Source: Brachynemurus nebulosus
Lineage: Eukaryota; Arthropoda; Insecta; Neuroptera; Myrmeleontidae
NCBI GenBank assembly: GCA_035578155.1
Contig: JAPWDM010000033.1
Location: 455,001 to 519,000 of the forward strand
Length of the DNA stretch: 64,000 nt
Reading direction: 5' to 3'
Shown here: piece after piece, positions 22,756-34,176 of the stretch
Numbering within the stretch: position 1 is the stretch's first letter
How the letters are laid out: each line of letters opens with the position of its first letter
The notes under the pieces: generated by a model
What the model was told of the DNA's origin: nothing
What the model saw: only the letters and a program-made list of their open reading frames with translations
Database searches by the model: none
Translations under genes and position numbers: made by a program

Positions 22756-23061
22756 ACTGTTGAGTGAGGAATCAGAATGATAGGATTCAACAGAGGATAA
22801 AGAAAAATTACTTTCTGACGAAGTATCAATATTTAAAGCAGTAACAAAACATATAATATGAAATGACTTACTGCGAATTGATTTTCTTCTTGTTTCTTTT
22901 TATTTCTGATGTTGGTTGCTGGTTTATTGGTTGGATTCGCGTATCATCATATGCTTGACTCGTTCCTTGGAAGTTGCGTATCGCGGCTTGGCTCGTCCAC
23001 AATAATTACCAACTTGAAGTGAAGTCGATTTTCTGGTCCAGTAAACAGAATTCCTTGTGGA
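22756..23061 (-). other. Errantivirus 5' leader
   Basis: Untranslated leader between the primer-binding site and gag. No other structure is evident. Confidence 0.6.
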
Positions 23062-23082
23062 TGGATCCTGGCAGGATCGCCA
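23062..23082 (-). promoter_or_regulatory. tRNA primer-binding site
   Basis: Minus-strand TGGCGATCCTGCCAGGATCC directly follows the LTR end. It begins TGGCG like other gypsy primer sites and is partly palindromic. The tRNA species was not determined. Confidence 0.65.
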
Positions 23083-23673
23083 GTTTTTAATTTGTGTCGT
23101 GTCACAACCGAACGATTGAGAAAAAATTAAAAGTATTTCCTAATGACGAACACAAATTAATGGTTTCGTAGAAGTTTTTGTTAAACAAAATTACTTCAAG
23201 TGAGAATGTACTCGATAAGATATTTCAATGGATCGCCACTTAGTTTTTTAATAGGAAAAACACTAAAGTTAGACTTTTCACTTTTACAACCACTGAAATT
23301 AATACTTTAATTCGAAATAAAAAGATTAAGTAACTTTTCTTTATAAATTTATTTTAACAATTAAACAATTACAAAGGTAACATGTTCGTTAATGACTTTT
23401 AGAATAATAATAATAGTATACAATTTGTTCGGGTTTTTATAATGATTTTTTGGGGTGGATTTGACGTCATCTTCTTTGTCATTCACTTGATGAAGACGGT
23501 TGGCGCTGTATTGGAATTTGGTGTTTTACTTGATAATTGTTTTCTGGTGTTTTCTTGATGGGTGGATTTTGGAGCCGTTGTTCTTATCATTGAACATTGG
23601 ATTGTTGATGGATATTACATCAACCGTTGTTAAGGGTATTGGAATGTTAATGGCTAATTTGTGAGGCACCACA
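23083..23673 (-). repeat. 5' LTR of the errantivirus (~591 bp)
   Basis: On the minus strand the LTR starts TGTGGTGCCTCAC at 23673 and runs to the primer-binding site. The first ~226 bp match the 3' LTR remnant at 9462-9687 almost perfectly; the rest has no partner in the window. Confidence 0.75.
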
Positions 23674-23796
23674 TATGTATGTACATAATATTATGAAATA
23701 AAAAAGTCGTCAAGTGCAAGTTGTACTTGCGCCAATAGTGTTCCGTACAATCAGTGATTATTATAGATTTAATGTAATAAGTAGCATATAAAAATA

Positions 23797-24419
23797 AAAT
23801 ACCCCTGTCGCAGCATCCTGCATAACATAACGAATTTCCGTTTACAAAAATTAGTTTTTCTCGGAAATTAGTTGACAGAATAATTATTGTACAAAAACCT
23901 TTTTTATGTGATTTTTCCGCCTCTTTTCAATGGTGTAAAAAAATGTCGCAAAAATTTTTGAATTTGGGGAAATTTTTGCGAAAAACTAATTTTTTTCACG
24001 AAAAATGCCCAAAAAACCATGTTTCGAGCATCGCATGTATGGCAAGGTTTTTTTTTTCATTTAACATATTAATAGCAATCCTATTTTTTAGCGCAATGTT
24101 TCACAAACGGAACTAAAATACCCCTGTCGCAGCATCCTGCATAACATAGCGAATTTCCGTTTACAAAAGTACGTTTTTCTCGGAAGCTAGTTGATATAGA
24201 ATAATTGCAAATAGAAAATACCCCTGTCGCAGCATTCTGCATAACATAGCGAATTTCCGTTTACAGAAATTAGTTTTTCTCCGAAAGCAGGTTACATAGA
24301 ATAATGGTTTAAAAACCATTTTTATGTAATTTTTCTCCTCTTTCCAATGGTGTAAAAAAATATCGTAGACTTTTGAATTTGGGAAATGACGAAGTTCCAT
24401 ACAAATTTCCATCCCGTAT
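23797..24419 (+). mobile_element. Three partial family Z 5' ends in series
   Basis: The 5' hallmark aatacccctgtcgcagcat, then cataacatagcgaatttccg, recurs at about 23798, 24116 and 24220. Each is followed by 'tttttctcggaa' sequence. None reaches the Z 3' hairpin. A frame read here on the minus strand follows only the repeats. Confidence 0.7.
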
Positions 24420-25383
24420 TTAACTCTTTTAGGACTAATGACGAGCTCAGCTCGTCATAGCAATTTTAATAAAAAATCCAATTGACGAGTGTAGCTCGTC
24501 TTGTGTCGGTAACTGGAGCTTACTGCCATCTGACGCTGTAATATTGTAAATATACTCAGTAAATCATACCATACACGTCACAACTCACATGATACATCTT
24601 CTACATGTTTACCTCGTGGCTTTGCTTCTTGTAAGTGTTATGCGTTGTATTCGTTTTATTAATTATGCTTGCCATCGTTATATTTTCAGTTTTATTTTTT
24701 GTTTTTAATGACACTTATAATTAAAAGACAGTTTTTTTGAACATTATATTTGAATATTTTAAAACTTCTACGTTAATAATATTTAAAATAATTTTCATAG
24801 ATTAAGTCTTTCAATTTTAGTGTTGTGTAATTTTGTGTATGTGAATTTTTTAGTGCCTACTGAAGACCATTGACTATATTTATTTTTTTAATTTTAAAGA
24901 ACATATACAAAGTGAAGATTTATTGGCTATTCTGGAAGATAGTGATATAGAATTTAATTTAAGCGAATTTAGTGGCGATGAAAGTTCAGAAAGTGATTTC
25001 GACATCGAAGATATTTGAAATATCGTAAGCCGTAGGGAAGAAGGAGAAGAGGGGGAACAACAAGACGGTAGCGAAGAACTTTGGATCGAAGGCCAACGAG
25101 AACATTGCCAAAAATTGGATTTTCTTGCTGATTCAGGAATTATAGTTGAATTTCCTGAGGATAACAATATCCTGGATATTTTTAGGTACGTATTTGTTTA
25201 TACAATCTTTGTTTTAAAATATACATAAAGATTGATAACTTTTACAGAAGTAAAAATGAGTTGTTAGTACGATTTGCATAAAAAAAAACTGCGTAGGTAA
25301 ATCTAATAAATTATAAAAAAATTATATTTTAATTGTAATAAATTACTAATTTTTGTTTTAAATATTTAGTACAAAAATTTAAT

Positions 25384-25835
25384 TACAGTTAAACCTTCTT
25401 TTATGCGGTCCTTTTTCTGTGCGATTTTTTTAATGCGGTTTTTGAAAAAATTTCTCAAGTGCATAATGTAAATCAAAAGTGAGAGAAAGTAAGAAAATAT
25501 CATTAAATTTTTTTACAGATGCATTTTTCAGAATTTTCATAATATTTTAAAAATGAAATAAATTGTTCTTATGTGTAAATTAATACTTTATCTTGTTTAG
25601 AAACGCAACTTTTAAGCAAATCGTGAGGTTTTGAGCGTTCTGAGTTACATATTTTCGATGAAACTTTTTTATGCGGTTTCTATCCACCGCATAAAAAAAG
25701 TTTTTTCTTACAATCTGAATCGAACTATACTTTTTATAGAAATTTATGAAGTTCTTAAATATATATTTTTTTTTGTGCGATTTTTTTATGCGGTCCGTAT
25801 CCACCGCACAAAAAAAGGTTTACTTGTACTACACT
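25384..25835. mobile_element. MITE with ATGCGG hairpins in the piggyBac intron
   Basis: The left end ttaaaccttcttttatgcgg and right end ccgcacaaaaaaaggttta are inverted. Inside are hairpins ttttttatgcgg/ccgcataaaaaa (25665-25698) and a near copy ending at 25820. The flanks suggest TA insertion (Tc1/pogo type). Non-coding. Confidence 0.6.
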
Positions 25836-26525
25836 ATTAAATTAAGCAATAAGTCATTCAATGGATGCAGCGATGAAGTTGTTGTAAACCTACTTCGTCG
25901 AGTGAAATCATTTGTTTGATATTAAAATTCAAACTAAAAACTATAAAAAAAACAATTTACTTACCTACCACATCAAAATAAAAGATAATATTAATATTGT
26001 AAATTTATTTTTTATTTTTGCAGATGTTTCATAACCGACGAGATAGTGGAAAAAACAAATATATATGCTGAAGAGTTTATGAATAAAAATAAAGATGATG
26101 AACCACATTCTTCTCATAGAGAAATTTTTAAAACAAATGTTAATGAATTAATGTGCTTCTTGGCATTAATTTTATTAGAAGGTGTGGTACACAAACGAAG
26201 TGAAAAATTATGTTTTACAAAGAGGCCATCAGTTGAAACACCATTTTTTAAAAAAGTGATGTCGCAGGAAAGATTTTTTCTATTAAAAAAATTTCTTCAT
26301 TTTGAGAGTAAAGAATTAGAACCCACAGACAACTACTCAACGAAATTGAAGAAAATTTGGCCAATTATTGAATCAAGATTTCAGGAAATGTATACACCGG
26401 AGCAAGAAATATGTGTGGATGAAAGCTTACTACTTTACAAGAGAAGATTGAGCTGGAAACAATTTATTCCGAGCCAACGTACCCGGTTTGGTATAAAAAT
26501 TTTTAAACTATGCGAAGCTTCGTTG

Positions 26526-28155
26526 TGTGACAGTCAGGCCGCATTACGTTTTAATTCAGGCAATCGCCATTACATCTGTGCCTTGCTCACTGCCTAGGTT
26601 TCATAGTAGTTGTTACAACATCTATCTTAGCGCCATCCCTCGTTTCATTCATGTATTAATTGTGTTCCAATGATATATTGGGGGCGCGCGAAACCACTGT
26701 TGACATTGGTGAGCGCGTTTGTACCGTCGCCACTCGCTCGTGTTGCGAGAGTGGGGGTCAGGCGGTGTTGGTTTGGAGCGGTGGCGATGTTAGGCATGAA
26801 GACAAGGCTAATCGGGTTTTAGTATTGGAACAAGCCAGACGTATTTTTTGAAGCTTGTTACCATATTAAGATGTGTCGAACTCGGTTCATTTAACTTGTT
26901 ACTTTTTATTTTGTAAAACGTTTCTTTTATATTTCGTTTTAAAAAAGACACATCAGATTTTAAAATGATTTGTTGGTCAAATGTAATATATTTACGGTTT
27001 CACCCGTTATGTACTCATACCTCGTATAAATAGATCAATTTAAAATAGATCAATTTTTACAACCAATAAAATGTTTTGTGGTCATTAAAATGTGTTTGTT
27101 TTATAAAACCTTTACGAATCCACGCTTTTCATCTTCTGCGCGTTAAGTAAACCAGGGACAAATATTTCGTGAAAGTTAAATCCATCATCGTAAACTGTAT
27201 ACGCGGTGGTTTGGGGTTCCGTAGCAGAATATACGAACAATTTAAATTACACCTTTACACATTAAGGTGGTTACCTTGTGACATGCTAGTAGAAAAAATT
27301 GCGAACCAAAATTACTTTATGTCATTATTGTCTGTATTATTGGATAGATGTTCATACGTATTAGTTTTCATACTAACATGTAGATGCACACTTTCAAACA
27401 GTCTGTATATACACACTTATACTATCAAAGTTTTTTATTATAAATACGCTGGCATCCTTGTAATTTTATCCAACAAACATATTAAGTGGTATGCATATGC
27501 GTTTGGAACCCTGTATTTTTTCACCTGTACAAGATAGATATATGCTCTCGCGGACTTTTTTGTAGAGAATTCGATTCTCTACAAAAAATGTCTTAACACT
27601 GTTTAATGTATCTATCACCGTTTTCGCTACGTAAGCGGTAAAAGGTCAAAAAACGCGATTTATGAATTTTCAATATTGTTTACAAGTAAATACGAATAAA
27701 CCAGTTATTTAATATACAGGGTTGTCAGACTGCTTCGGTTCAGTTGCTTGAAATTGATGTACTTATAAAAATACTATAATTTCTCTGATGGTATCTTCAA
27801 TTCAAAACGATCAACAAATAATTCAATTTTTTCTTTACATTCAGAACTTATTAATCTTCCTTTCCCTAGTTTTTTATTGAATTCTGTCGAGTTATTATAT
27901 TGTTAAATACAAAATAAGGGTACGTAGTCAGAATTTTGAGATCTAATACATGAGTAGATACAAACTTTAACCCTAATTATCTTAACTCAGAAACGATCAA
28001 TCTTTCCTAAATTACAAGGACAATCAGATATAGCATTCTTCTTTATACTATTAAAATTTGAAACTATTCTGTCGAAAAGTTGAATGTCGAGGTAACTACC
28101 TTAAAAGACATTCTACAACTACACAGAACAACAGCTCGCCCCCCATCGCGTTACA
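26526..28155. mobile_element. 1.63-kb solo-LTR-like insertion in piggyBac
   Basis: It starts TGTGACAGTCAGG and ends CGCGTTACA, with a perfect 4-bp duplication, gttg, at 26522-26525 and 28156-28159. Removing it plus one gttg rejoins the transposase frame (CEAS-L-SYIYK). TG..CA ends and a 4-bp duplication fit a Ty3/gypsy solo LTR. A GC-rich block lies at 26690-26790 and a possible TATA motif at 27027. A 122-codon frame at 27169-27537 resembles nothing and is ignored. Confidence 0.75.
27556..27588. repeat. Perfect 15-bp hairpin
   Basis: ttttttgtagagaat, loop tcg, then its exact complement attctctacaaaaaa. It lies inside the solo-LTR-like insert; its function is unknown. Confidence 0.8.
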
Positions 28156-29123
28156 GTTGTCATATATTTATAAATTTATAATTTATACTGGCAAGGATAC
28201 CGTATTAAGCGATTCGTTTTCGGAATTGTCATTTTGTAGTAAGATAGTACTTACTCTTTCTGAAACTTTATAGTTTATTGGATAAAGGCTACTGTTTAAT
28301 TACAGACAATTATTATAATTCGCCATCACTCAGTAGTCTGTTGCTCGAGCGAAAAATAGATTTGTACGACACGCTGAGAAAAAGCAGGAAAAATTTACCT
28401 CCACAAATAAAAAACTAAAAAAAGGTGAATTAGCCACATACTACAATAATAAGGTAACAGTTGTTCACTGGTAAAATAAAAAAAAGTATTGTTTATAACG
28501 TCAATTCACAAAGGAGAACTTTTAACAAAAATTATTAAAAATAAAGAACACACAAAACCCGATGTCGTGTTCGACTATAATGATAAAATGGGAGGTGTTG
28601 ACAGGTCGGATCAGTCAATGGAGCCATACACAATCGCGCGATCGCGACTGAAAAAATATTATAAAAAATTTTTTTCCCACCTATTGGAAATGACAGCACA
28701 TAACTCCTGGGTACTATATAAAAAAAATAGAGGAAAATTAAGCCACGAAATGTTTTTAATAGAATTAGTGGAAAAAATTATTGAAAAATATCTTAATCCA
28801 CCTACAGGTTCCACATCTGGACGAACGGGGCAAGTGTATCTTGACCCCCTTAGACTGACAGCTAGACATTTCGCAGATTATATTCCATCAACATCAAAAT
28901 CAAACCCTATAAGGAGATGTCGCGTTTGCTGTGTAAAAACCGATCCAAAAACGAATAAAAAAATTAGAAAAGAAACACGAACCTGGTGTCCCGACTGTGG
29001 TGTGCCCCTCTGTGCGATACCATGTTTTAAAATCTACCATACGGAAAGATATTTTTAAATTTATTATTTTTATTATTTAATTTTAATTGTACATATTTTG
29101 TTTTTATTCTTTTTTTATGATAA

Positions 29124-29464
29124 GTAATTTTTTTACTTCGTTGTTTCTGAATATAAATTTTTGTAAAAATTGTCATTACATATTTTTGTAAAGAAAACCA
29201 ATAAAATATATTATTTTTTTTTTGTGTGTGTGTGATATATTTATTATGTAATTTTTTTACTTCGTTGTTTCTGAATATAAATTTTTGTAAAAATTGTCAT
29301 TACATATTTTTGTAAAGAAAACCAATAAAATATATTATTTTTTTTTGTGTGTGTGTGATATATTTATTATGTAATTTTTTTACTTCGTTATTTCTGAATA
29401 TAAATTTTTGTAAAAATTGTCATTACATATTTTTGTAAAGAAAACCAATAAAATATATTTTTTA
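29124..29464 (+). repeat. Triplicated ~123-bp 3' UTR unit with poly(A) signals
   Basis: Units start at 29124, 29248 and 29371 and are nearly identical. Each contains ccaataaaatatat, a polyadenylation hexamer, and the first two end in a (GT)n stretch. They lie just downstream of the piggyBac stop codon. Confidence 0.9.
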
Positions 29465-29776
29465 TAACACCTGCTTCTAAAGTTCAATATTCGAGCGTTG
29501 TGTAGTGGGCGTAAAGAGCAGTTTTTTATATCATTGTAAAACAAATGACAGTAACTGTGCGCGAAAGTACAAGTGTGCGTGAAAGTAGCTAAAACTATGC
29601 GAGAAAATAATGATATTCATTTATCAATGATAATCATATTCAAATTAACATGGAAACGATCAACAAATTAATAAAAGAAAACAACAACGTTCTACAAATT
29701 AATAAAACTTGCTTAAAAATAATTAACTTTTTTCTCTCTATTAAACTTTAGAAGCCGTCGTTATAAAAAATTATGT
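29465..29776. other. Non-coding DNA
   Basis: Contains short recurring cgcgaaagta/gtgcgtgaaagtag phrases and nothing else recognisable. Confidence 0.5.
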
Positions 29777-29963
29777 TCGATACGTATGCGTAAAGAGAGG
29801 TATCCGGTAGGCTTAAATTGGGGCACTCGCTAAAGGGACTGACGTATACACAACGAGATCTCGTGCGCTTACGCACTCGATCTCGTTGTGTATACGTCAG
29901 TCCCTTAGACTCGTGCCCGAATTTAAGCCTACTAGAATACCTCTCTTTACGCATATGTATCGA
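29777..29963. repeat. 187-bp imperfect palindrome
   Basis: Arms of ~85 nt (29777-29860 and 29879-29963) pair over almost their whole length with a few mismatches (e.g. gggactgacgtatacacaac against gttgtgtatacgtcagtccc). The centre, gtgcg-ctta-cgcac, continues the stem. Frames reading through it on either strand are by-products of the symmetry. Confidence 0.9.
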
Positions 29964-30710
29964 AAATAACTATTTTGCGTGTGTGTATATTTATTATGAG
30001 CTTAAGTATTATTATTACGTATGTCAACATTGTTACGGTAAGTATAAGATATAAATAAAAAGCAACTGAGTCACACGTATCAATTGAAACGCTTGATGAT
30101 GTATGGCCTACTTTATATCAGAGACACACACGCTTCAGTATAGAAGTCTGTAATAATACTTATAAAAGTATGAACTTTTTTTGTTTGGAAAAATATCGTA
30201 GATGGTGGTCCTAAACGGGTTAACCCACTTAGGAGACGAAATTTCAAAAATCCTTTCTTAGTTGCTCACCTACTTTACATAGGGAACTCCTGTGCAAAAT
30301 TTCCTTCTTCTAAACCCAACGGTTTAGGCTGTGCGTTGTCTGTCAGTCAGTCAGTGTTAGAAATTTATTATTGTTGCTATGCAATTTTTCCTTGCTAAAA
30401 GTAATTTTGCATTGAATATTACTATTATGACGTCACAGACCTCGCGATCTTTTTTAGTGTTGTTTTAATTAATTTCTTATTTATTATATATTATTTTTAA
30501 ATTTTTTTTTTTCATCGTTTATTAATATTATTTATGATATAGTACTGAAATAAAAAAACAATGATAATTATTTTTTATTCAAAAACCCAGTGCGTTTTAT
30601 CCATGCAACATTTAAAAGTCCTTTAACAAAAGTAAGCAGACCTCCAAAATCATGTATTTTTCCTCTGTTACCTGTTACCAAGATTATTCTCCCAGCATAC
30701 TAACATTTTT
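29964..30710 (+). repeat. Non-coding DNA with a dispersed-repeat tail
   Basis: Segment 30230-30360 (acgaaatttcaaaaatcc, atagggaactcctgtgcaaa, cagtcagtcagt) reads like the 3' part of an interspersed repeat found widely in insects; the class is not certain. The remainder is AT-rich without genes. Confidence 0.35.
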
Positions 30711-32591
30711 AATTTATAATTAATTTTATGCACGGCAAATTATGTAATTATGTGCCGGTACATTACTCTCCCTGCGGAAAGAAAAAATCTTGGCACTTTT
30801 CAAAAAAAAAAAATTTCCTGCTGAAGGGAAAAATTTTCAGGACGCAAACTAAATTGTTCCCTGAAAATGAAAAAACCCTCCAGTATAACAATGCTAAATG
30901 TTTACATGTCATTGTTACACAAACAGTATTAAAAAATTACAATACATAATAATATGTGTATTCATTTATGAATAATTTGAATTTTCTGCTTCTCCGATCC
31001 GGATGTCTTCTATAATTCAGAATATCTGAATCTAGAACATATAAAAACATACGGCAGAAAAATATCCAAGTAAAATAATTAATTTTATCTTTTGAATAAT
31101 TACTATTATTGCTTTATGATAATTATTTTACGCAAGCTACTGTATGCTTTTTATTGGGACTTTTGTCCAAATTATTATTTAATTTAATTTTAAAATAATT
31201 CTCATCCTTTTCCATTATTTGAAAAGGATATCTGGGGAATAAATCACGATTGACTCTGTCGTTACGAATATGCATTATTTTTGGTGTCGTTATATTTTCC
31301 TTGAAAAAATTTCCATTTTTCGGATAACTGACAAATCGTTTCGAAGAAAATTGATCACTTTTGTGATACATTTTCCTATTATGGAAACTTTTATCAAAAA
31401 TTGTATTAATTCTGTTATGTCGTGATTGGAAATTACACATTTTATCATCATTATTTATATGATAATTATCGTATTTTGAATTATTCCTCTTTTTAAGGAA
31501 TTATTGTAAAAAATCTTCGTTTTTGAATCCGTATGACATTTTGTCATTTTGTAATTCTTTCGATTCAATTTATTTCCATTTATTATTTCATTTCTAAATA
31601 AAATGTACCAATAACATGGTTTATTGCACTTTCTTGCATTTTCTCCATATTTTATGTGATATTTACATATTTCTGAATGGAATTTAGAATTAAAAATATT
31701 TTTGGAATAGTCAAAATTTCCTTTTTTCTTTCTGTTTCTATGGAAATTTTGCCTCTTCTTTAAATTTCTCAATTTATTCTTTATGGCATGTATTTCATTA
31801 TATAATTCTTCAAGTTTTTCATCTCTTAATTTAATTTCATTGATTTCAACTTTTCTTGAAGAATCACATATATTTTGTCTGCCAATTTACCTCACGCCAT
31901 TCCATATTTTCATGCGCATACAAGAAAGGCAATATGTTCTGTGGTACATGTTTAAAAAATATTTGCTTAAGGAATGAATCTTCCAAATTCAAGTCATATG
32001 CAAAATATTGCATTTTATTAATGATCTCTGAAGGTTTCAGATTCTGAAAATTCTCTGTTTTAAATAAAGAAGAAAATTTTTCTGTTTTTGAGATAACATA
32101 TTTATTTTGTAATTCATTCCTTATTCTCTCATATTTGTTTTCAATAGTCACATCAGTAATTATGTGACGTACAGCTTGACTAGCCTCTGGATCGAGAGCG
32201 AGAGTAATTAAAAAATATTTATTGTCTTCATTGACAATATTCTTCAATTTAAATAAAAGATCACATTTGTGCAACCACAATTCCACGTCACCTCTGTCAA
32301 ATTCCGGTAGTTTTTCGAAAATGAAATTTACTCTACCGTTTTCTGAGGTGACTGGTACATGAGTCATCTTCGTATTATTCTTTTTTGGCATAATTATATT
32401 TTACTTTTGAAAACAAATATGTATGTCAAAATGTTAATAATAAATAAATATTTAAACGAATTACCAAATCGTCGTTGGTCACAAATTATATAATTATGTG
32501 CCGGTACATTAATTTATTTTTAATTTATTTTTAATTATTAATTTATAATTAATTTTATGCACGGCAAATTATGTAATTATGTGCCGGTACA
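30711..32591 (-). mobile_element. Decayed Ty3/gypsy-type LTR element
   Basis: A 52-bp direct repeat (30711-30762 and 32540-32591) ends in gtgccggtaca, i.e. LTR starts TGTACCGGCAC on the minus strand. A purine tract, gcagggagag, sits inside the left copy (30766-30775). A primer-site-like TTTGTGACCAACGACG lies at about 32470-32485 inside the right copy. A gag remnant lies between. No pol is present. The LTR lengths could not be fixed. Confidence 0.65.
31123..32391 (-). pseudogene. gag of a gypsy-type element, frameshifted
   Basis: The frame from ATG 32391 (175 codons) has the capsid pattern FIFEKLPEFDRGDVELWL, then EASQAVRHII and KPSEIINKMQYF, close to the gag of CsRn1-like gypsy elements. It stops near 31864. 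The sequence continues in other frames, with a CHCC-type zinc knuckle (CKYHIKYGENARKC...PC) at about 31620-31690 and a basic tail to 31123. Several frame changes make it non-functional. Confidence 0.7.
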
Positions 32592-32694
32592 GACCCAATC
32601 ATTGTAAAACAGAGTTAGATATAAAGTTGACTTTAAATTAAAAGTAACTTTAGTTAAAGAACCTTTAAAATTATGCATGTAAAACCTGTCGTCA

Positions 32695-33130
32695 GTGGTT
32701 ATGTTAAATAGGAAGGAGACGATTTTGTACATTATGGATATAGAGCCTGACATCGCTGAGGATAAAATGATTAAGCAGATATTAAAAGCAAGACCCTTTA
32801 TGAAGCCGGAGGATATTGAAATAAAATCCTACAAAACAATGAGGGGAACAATGAGTTCAGCGACTATCACTATAAGAAGAGAATTAGCAGGGAAACTAGT
32901 CCAAGAGGGACAGATAAAACTCGGCTGGTCAATAAGTCCGATTAGTAAGAAAGTGACCATAGCAAGATGCTACCGATGTCTGGAATTTGGTTACAGAAGA
33001 GCTGACTGCAAGGAGAGGATTTAAGTACCTCATGTATAAAATATGGGAAGGAGGGACATAAGGCCAAGGAATACTTAAATGACCCCTTTTGCACAACATG
33101 TAAGAAGATAGGACACCGAGCAGATCAGGC
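32695..33130 (+). pseudogene. R1-like LINE ORF1, C-terminal half with degenerate zinc knuckles
   Basis: The frame to 33024 carries the RNA-binding-like region and a first knuckle CYRCLEFGYRRADC, in which the usual His is Tyr. After a frame change the second knuckle (CIKYGKEGHKAKEY) has lost two Cys, and the third (CTTCKKIGHRADQ) is split by the insertion. Its last Cys (KCLKFLEL) is at 39239 on the other side. The ORF1 stop at about 39341 overlaps the ORF2 start. ORF1 would bind LINE RNA; this copy is dead. Confidence 0.82.
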
Positions 33131-33133
33131 TAA

Positions 33134-33747
33134 CAAGGAAAGGTATCCAACTGTATCTCTCAGAAATTTTTGAAATTTTGGTGGATTGTAGATCTTATTA
33201 AAAGAAATCACGAGCCATATTTCGTTCGTGCCCATAAGCGATTTAAGGGGGTGAAACTCACCCCTGAAAATTTGAGTTTTTTTTCAATTTTCTTAAATAT
33301 CTTGGAAATGGTAAGAGTTTTGGTAGGGAAACTATATATACTCGTAAATGGCACTTTAAGATCTTTATTATGATACCAAAATTAAAGTTATAAAATCATT
33401 GGGGTTTCATCCCGCACCCCCAACCCCTAATTTTATCAGGTATTTTTTGGTAAAAGAAGAGGCTGTTATGTGTAAATAAAATGATTTTTAATTAATATAT
33501 TTTACACCGCACCAGTTTATTTCTTTTTACATAAATACACCGTTTGTTAATATTAACTTGGGAAAAATTTTAACTTTTTGATTTAATGATGAGCAAAAAT
33601 ATGGTCAAAAAATCTCGTATTTTAGTAATGAATTGTTACAAACTTGCGATATACTTTAAAATACATAAATTAGAAAGAAAAAATACAACCCTCTTTCCCC
33701 CCATGCTTTGCCGATATCTATACAAATCTTATTTACTTATTTATTTA
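33134..33747 (+). repeat. Left terminal inverted repeat of the 6.1-kb element
   Basis: Pairs with 38619-39235. Its outer ~150 bp are almost identical to the partner; differences accumulate inward, mostly around the (A/T)-rich 33480-33700. Confidence 0.88.
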
Positions 33748-33790
33748 TTTTTATTTATCTATATTTTCTATATAATTGTCAATATTTTAA

Positions 33791-34165
33791 CCTCTGGATG
33801 TCTATGGATTCCGACTCTGGAAACAATTCTTCAGATTATTTTCGGATAATGTAGTTCTAAATGAGAATGATGTTGATTTACATCGCCGTAACAATATTCC
33901 TAAACTTCAGTCTCTAGCTCACAATCAGTTTTCGTCGCCTCGTTTTCAAAATTTGATCCAGTATGGATGGTATAAAAGTGGATATATTGACCAACGACCA
34001 GAAAGATTTGAAATTTCTGTAACATATTGCTTTTTAAAGAAGAAAGAGAAGCAGTGTAGTGTATGTGGTAAACGCGCTTTTATAAGACGTACTTGGTGTG
34101 GACAATATTTTTGTTTTGAACATTTTTATGAACAATATCATTATTGTCTAGATTACAAACCTTAA
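33791..34165 (+). pseudogene. Short frame like the C-terminal zinc domain of piggyBac transposases
   Basis: An open frame without a convincing ATG runs 33791-34165. Its second half reads FQNLIQYGWYKSGYIDQRP, then CSVCGKRAFIRRTWC, YFCFEHFYEQYHYC: the spacing of the cysteine-rich domain closing many insect piggyBac transposases. An ATG at 33804 in the neighbouring frame opens an Asp/Ser/Asn-rich stretch (MDSDSGNNSSDYF) typical of transposase N-termini. A one-base indel near 33839 would explain the break. There is no catalytic domain between the two, so this is either a deletion derivative or a short stand-alone zinc-finger gene of the host element. The function is unknown. Confidence 0.55.
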
Positions 34166-34176
34166 AATATTGACAT

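Larger units (their letters stand above)
9462..23673 (-). mobile_element. Errantivirus-like Ty3/gypsy retrotransposon (gag-pol-env), defective
   Basis: The order on the minus strand is LTR, primer-binding site, gag, protease, RT, RNase H, integrase, env, polypurine tract, LTR: the layout of insect errantiviruses. After subtracting three nested inserts (12096-12529, 14501-16041, 17048-21629) the element is about 7.65 kb. The shared ~226 bp of the two LTRs differ at only a few positions, so insertion is recent. Every gene is nevertheless broken by stops, frameshifts or insertions. The 3' LTR is truncated against family Z DNA, so no target duplication can be checked. Confidence 0.92.
24890..29058 (+). 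pseudogene. piggyBac transposase with intron, interrupted
   Basis: An acidic N-terminal exon (about 24893-25185; ILEDSDIEF) contains an in-frame TGA at 25015. A consensus intron runs 25186-26023 (gtacgt...ttttgcag). Exon 2 has the first catalytic Asp in ICVDESLLLYKRRL and is cut after CEAS by a solo-LTR-like insert (26526-28155). The frame resumes at 28160 with SYIYKFIIYTGKDT. The second Asp is in ITDNYYNS and the third in YNDKMGGVDRSDQ, after two stops near 28415 and 28472. The C-terminal cysteine-rich domain (CRVC...WCPDCGVPLCAIPCFKIYH) is complete and the stop is at 29056. All three catalytic Asp codons survive, but the gene cannot make a full enzyme. Confidence 0.9.
24420..29464 (+). mobile_element. 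piggyBac-family element, defective
   Basis: TTAA at 24420-24423 precedes ctcttttaggactaatgacg and a hairpin gacgagct-c-agctcgtc, with a second gacgag...agctcgtc pair at 24484-24501, plausible left-end structure. The transposase gene follows on the plus strand. The 3' UTR carries a triplicated 123-bp unit. No matching right terminus with TTAA was found near 29464, so the right end is lost or beyond recognition. Confidence 0.7.

Noticed and set aside
27169..27537. 122-codon frame as a gene
   Set aside because: It lies inside the solo-LTR-like insert and has no recognisable domain.
29748..30054. Frames on both strands through the palindrome
   Set aside because: They mirror one another because of the inverted repeat.
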